From positions 32,345,621 through 32,409,620 of the forward strand of contig OY821784.1 of assembly GCA_963682175.1 (NCBI GenBank): a stretch of DNA of 64,000 bases, read 5' to 3'. Every line of letters starts with the position of its first letter. Position 1 is the first letter of the stretch. The translations under genes were made by a program, and so were the position numbers. Source of the DNA: Triglochin maritima (taxonomy: Eukaryota; Streptophyta; Magnoliopsida; Alismatales; Juncaginaceae). The notes beneath the pieces were generated by a model. It was not told where the DNA came from and ran no database searches. It saw only the letters and a program-made list of their open reading frames with translations. Shown here piece after piece: positions 61,020-64,000 of the stretch.

Positions 61020-63264
61020 AGACTCTACTTAATAAACTATGATTCAATTTGCCTTGTCCTTGGAGTTATTCACTAGAAGTTGCGGCTTACACACTAAATA
61101 ATGTTTCATCCAAATCCGTAGAGAAAACGCCTTATGAGCTGTGGAGTGGTAAAACATCTAAGCTCAATTTTCTCAAGATTTGGGGTTGTGAGGCCTACGT
61201 CGAGAGATTGATGTCGACCAAACTTCAACCAAAAGCGGATAAGTGCTTCTTTATAGGTTATCCTCGTGAGACAAGAGGATACTATTTTTTGCATATAACC
61301 TATAATCGAGTGATTGTATAGAGGGATGCTGTATTCCTAGAAAAAGAATTTCTGGAAAGAATAAAAAGTAGTGGGAGTAGAATTGTGCTTGAGGAAACTC
61401 AAGATTTTCTACAAGATCATAATATGAATGGTGACATTCAAGACCATGAAGGCCCAACCGAGGTTCCTTAGGTTAGTAGGAGCGTGAGTGAGAGACCCTC
61501 GCAAGCAATCACCATCACCTAGTGTACGTTCGAGAATCGAACACGAACCAATTCCGCAAGAAATTATGGAAGAAGTTCGAGAAGTACACGTAGAACCAAA
61601 AGAACTTAGAAGGTCGACGAGGGAAAGGAAGAAACCCGATATGTATTTGGGACTTCATGAGATCATGGTACTTGATACCAATGATCCCTCAACTTTTCAA
61701 GAAGTAATGGAAAGATAGGACTCCAAACTATGGTTCAAAGTCATGGAATCCGAAATTAAATCCATGTATGACAATCAAGTGTGGAACTTGGTTAACCTTC
61801 CTCAAGGAAAGAAAGTCGTTCAAAATAAATGAGTTTTTAAGAGGAAGATGGACATGGATGAGAACTTGACAACTTACAAAGCAATGCTTGTAGCAAAAGG
61901 TTTCACTCAAGTTCAAGGAATTGACTATGATGAAACTTTTTCACCGGTTGCCATGTTCAAGCTATTCAGATTATGCTCACTATTGCCGCATTTCATGATT
62001 ATGAGATATGACAAATGGATGTCAAAACAACGTTCCTTAATGGGAACTTGGAGGAGGATGTGTACATGGTACAACCTCAAGGTTTTGAAGATCCAAAGAA
62101 TAGCGGGAAAGTATGCAACCTTCAAAGATCCATTTATGGATTGAAGTAAGCATCAAGGAGTTAGAACAAACTCTTTGACTAGGAAGTCAAAAAGATTCAC
62201 TTCGTCCAAAGTAAGGAAGAGCCTTGTATATACAAGAAGGTTAGTGGGAGCCACATAGTATTCTAGATATTATATGTCGTTGACATACTCCTCATGAGAA
62301 ATCATATACCTTTGCTTAAGCAAACGAGAAGTTCATTGAAATCTGCATTTTCATTGAAACACATGGGTGAGTCTCAATACATCTTGAGAATCAAGATATA
62401 TAGAGATAGATCTTGTAGACTCATTGGCCCAAGTCACTGTGCGTACATTGACTAGGTCTTGGAAAGGTTCAACATGAACAACTCCAAAAAAGGCAATGTG
62501 CCAATGAGTATGGGTGTGCAACTCAAGAAGTCTCAACGTGCTAAATCATGTAATGAGTTGAAGTATATGAAAGATATTCATTATGTTTCTGCAATAGGAT
62601 CATTCATGTACGTCATGACTTGCACAAGACCCAATGTCTCGTATGCTCTAAGTGTGACAAGTCCACCAATCCAACGCAGGTCCTGAGCATTAGACTGCGG
62701 TCAAGAATATTCTGAGGTACCTTAACCGGACCAAAGATATGGTTCTTGTTTATGGAGGACAAAGGGAGCTAATAGCCGAGGGCTATTCGGATGCGAGTTT
62801 CTTGAGCGTTTCTGACGATAGGAGGTCTAAATCAGGATGTCTTTCTTCTGAATGGTGGAGACGTGACTCGGCGTAGTTGGAAGCAGGCCACTACGGCCGA
62901 CTCAACCACCGCTTCCGAAGTTATGGTTGTCACTGAAGTGAGCAAGGAAGGAGTGTGGATTAAGAAGTTTCTTGAAGAGCTTGGAGTAGTTCCTTCGAGC
63001 GAGGGACCCATAGAGCTATTTTGCGACTATAGTGCGTCTATCTCGCAAGTCAAAGATCCTAAATCACACCACAAAGTGAAGTACATGGATTGCAAGTACT
63101 TTGTCACACGTTACTTTATCGACGATGGCAAAATAAATTTGATATGGGTGGACACAAACAAAAACACAGTTGATCCATTCACCAAACCATTATCCCCAGC
63201 CAAGGGTGAAATGCATTCCGAGTCCATGGGTCTGAGGAACCATGTGGATTGGCTTGATGAGTGA
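61020..63264 (+). pseudogene. Decayed Copia pol: integrase end, RT, RNase H
   Basis: Plus-strand fragments in shifting frames: integrase C-terminal part (AAYTLNNVSSKSVEKTPYELW, LKIWGCEAYV), a RRSTRERKKPDMYLG linker, RT start ([26 protein letters not shown]), a damaged RT middle, the SAIGSFMYVMTCTRPN block, and a nearly intact RNase H end (STTASEVMVV, KVKYMDCKYF, VDPFTKPL). Order integrase-before-RT defines Copia. Many stops and frameshifts; gag, protease and the integrase catalytic core are absent. Its left junction truncates the FAR1-type gene. It is not obviously the missing half of the gag fragment at 2752, which lies 58 kb away. Confidence 0.88.
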
Positions 63265-64000
63265 TTTGAGAGGATTACCCTAGTTATTATTGTTTTATAA
63301 ATTGAGAATATATGTGAAAGAAAACTTTCATAACAAGTGAGAGATTGAAAGGAATGTGTTTTAAAAGTTTTACTTTTATATGTCAATTATTATGAATTGG
63401 ATGTGCAAACATTTTATTCCTTGATTATTGTAATCGTCTTTTGGAAGTGTTAATGAAGAGGTTCTTGGTCCTTAACCGTAGAACTCTAAAAGATAATGGC
63501 TTACATAACTCAAAAGTTATTCACAATCAGGGTAATTAACATAGAACATTAATTACCGAGATAAGATTGTCACGTTGGTCATCGATTATTGTAGCTCTAC
63601 AAATATTTGACGACACGAGTATATAAAAGAGGAAAATGGTTACTTTTATATATTGAATAGAAACAAGTAGCTTGATTTTGATTTCATATGATGTGTTGGG
63701 TTTTCGTGAGAAAAGTGACACATGTGGTGAATCAATAAAATCAATATGTTACGAAAATTGACATAATTAGAATCGTGAATAAATTCATATAAAGTATATA
63801 TATTATGGGGTGTAATTGATTCAACATTACATAGGATAATATATTACATAAGATATGAATTTGCTAAAACCCCCAAAAGGCAAAAAATAGTGCAAAACGG
63901 TCGACTAGTGAACGATAATTTCTGGGTTCGTTTTCAAAATGTTTTGAAAACGGTCGACCGGTTTGGCATTCAGTTCAACCCAAAAATAAAATGGATTTTT
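63265..64000 (+). repeat. Probable 3' LTR of the Copia remnant, runs off the window
   Basis: AT-rich sequence directly after the RNase H stop. A TATATAAAAG box near 63620 and CGGTCGACCG-type motifs at ~63897-63961 resemble the layout of the other Copia-type LTRs. The exact LTR start is not resolved and the end is outside the window. Confidence 0.45.

Noticed and set aside
2752..63264. Left Copia gag fragment and right Copia pol fragment as halves of one split element
   Set aside because: 58 kb apart with host genes between them, and no shared LTR sequence at the two ends.

Overview
The window is nuclear DNA from a flowering plant, most likely a eudicot. Evidence: genes split by GT-AG introns, a plastid transit peptide, AT-rich spacers and nested plant retrotransposons. 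I see no bacterial, organellar or CRISPR features. Host genes occupy little of it. They are exon 1 of a phosphoenolpyruvate/phosphate translocator-like gene (minus strand, left edge), a 5'-truncated intron-bearing copy of the RNA polymerase subunit RPB10 (6.5-6.7 kb), a conserved plant multi-pass membrane protein (19.5-21.4 kb, perhaps with a tiny first exon at 14.9 kb) and the SRP-receptor beta subunit (22.1-25.6 kb, minus).

The left 14 kb is mostly repeat debris: a dead Copia gag-protease, Copia-like LTR pieces, an 848-bp terminal-inverted-repeat element with a 5-bp target duplication, two copies of a ~1.5-kb repeat, pieces of an Athila-like element and a 549-bp hAT-like MITE with an 8-bp duplication. 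A dead hAT BED-finger transposase and an LTR-like remnant follow at 26.6-28.5 kb.

The right half (29-61 kb) is one nested structure. Two decayed mobile-element genes face each other tail to tail: a ULP1-type cysteine protease gene (plus, 29.4-32.5 kb) and a FAR1/MULE-type transposase (minus, from 61.0 kb down to 35.2 kb). The transposase is cut into pieces by four insertions whose target duplications can be read. They are a Copia-type LTR-LTR remnant (57472-60690, AGCTC), a non-autonomous Athila-related element (49550-56940, GACAT), an intact 11.4-kb Athila-type Ty3 element with a 5.5-kb uninterrupted gag-pol frame (36565-47968, GTGTG) and a hAT-like MITE (35283-36290, GAAATTCC). A truncated reverse Athila relative (32534-35030) cuts the ULP1 gene. 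Removing the Athila and hAT insertions restores a continuous transposase reading frame.

Two things look least ordinary. First, arrays of one 22-bp minisatellite occur in an intron of the ULP1 gene, inside the transposase gene and just past its end, always in the same orientation relative to the gene. Second, short palindromes (CGGTCGACCG in one set of repeats, CCGCCAATTGGCGG in the Athila LTRs and leaders) recur many times in repeats that are otherwise unrelated. The autonomous and non-autonomous Athila elements share LTRs, primer site, leader, start context and 3' region and look like a helper-dependent pair. The right end (61.0-64.0 kb) is a decayed Copia integrase-RT-RNase H fragment and its probable 3' LTR.
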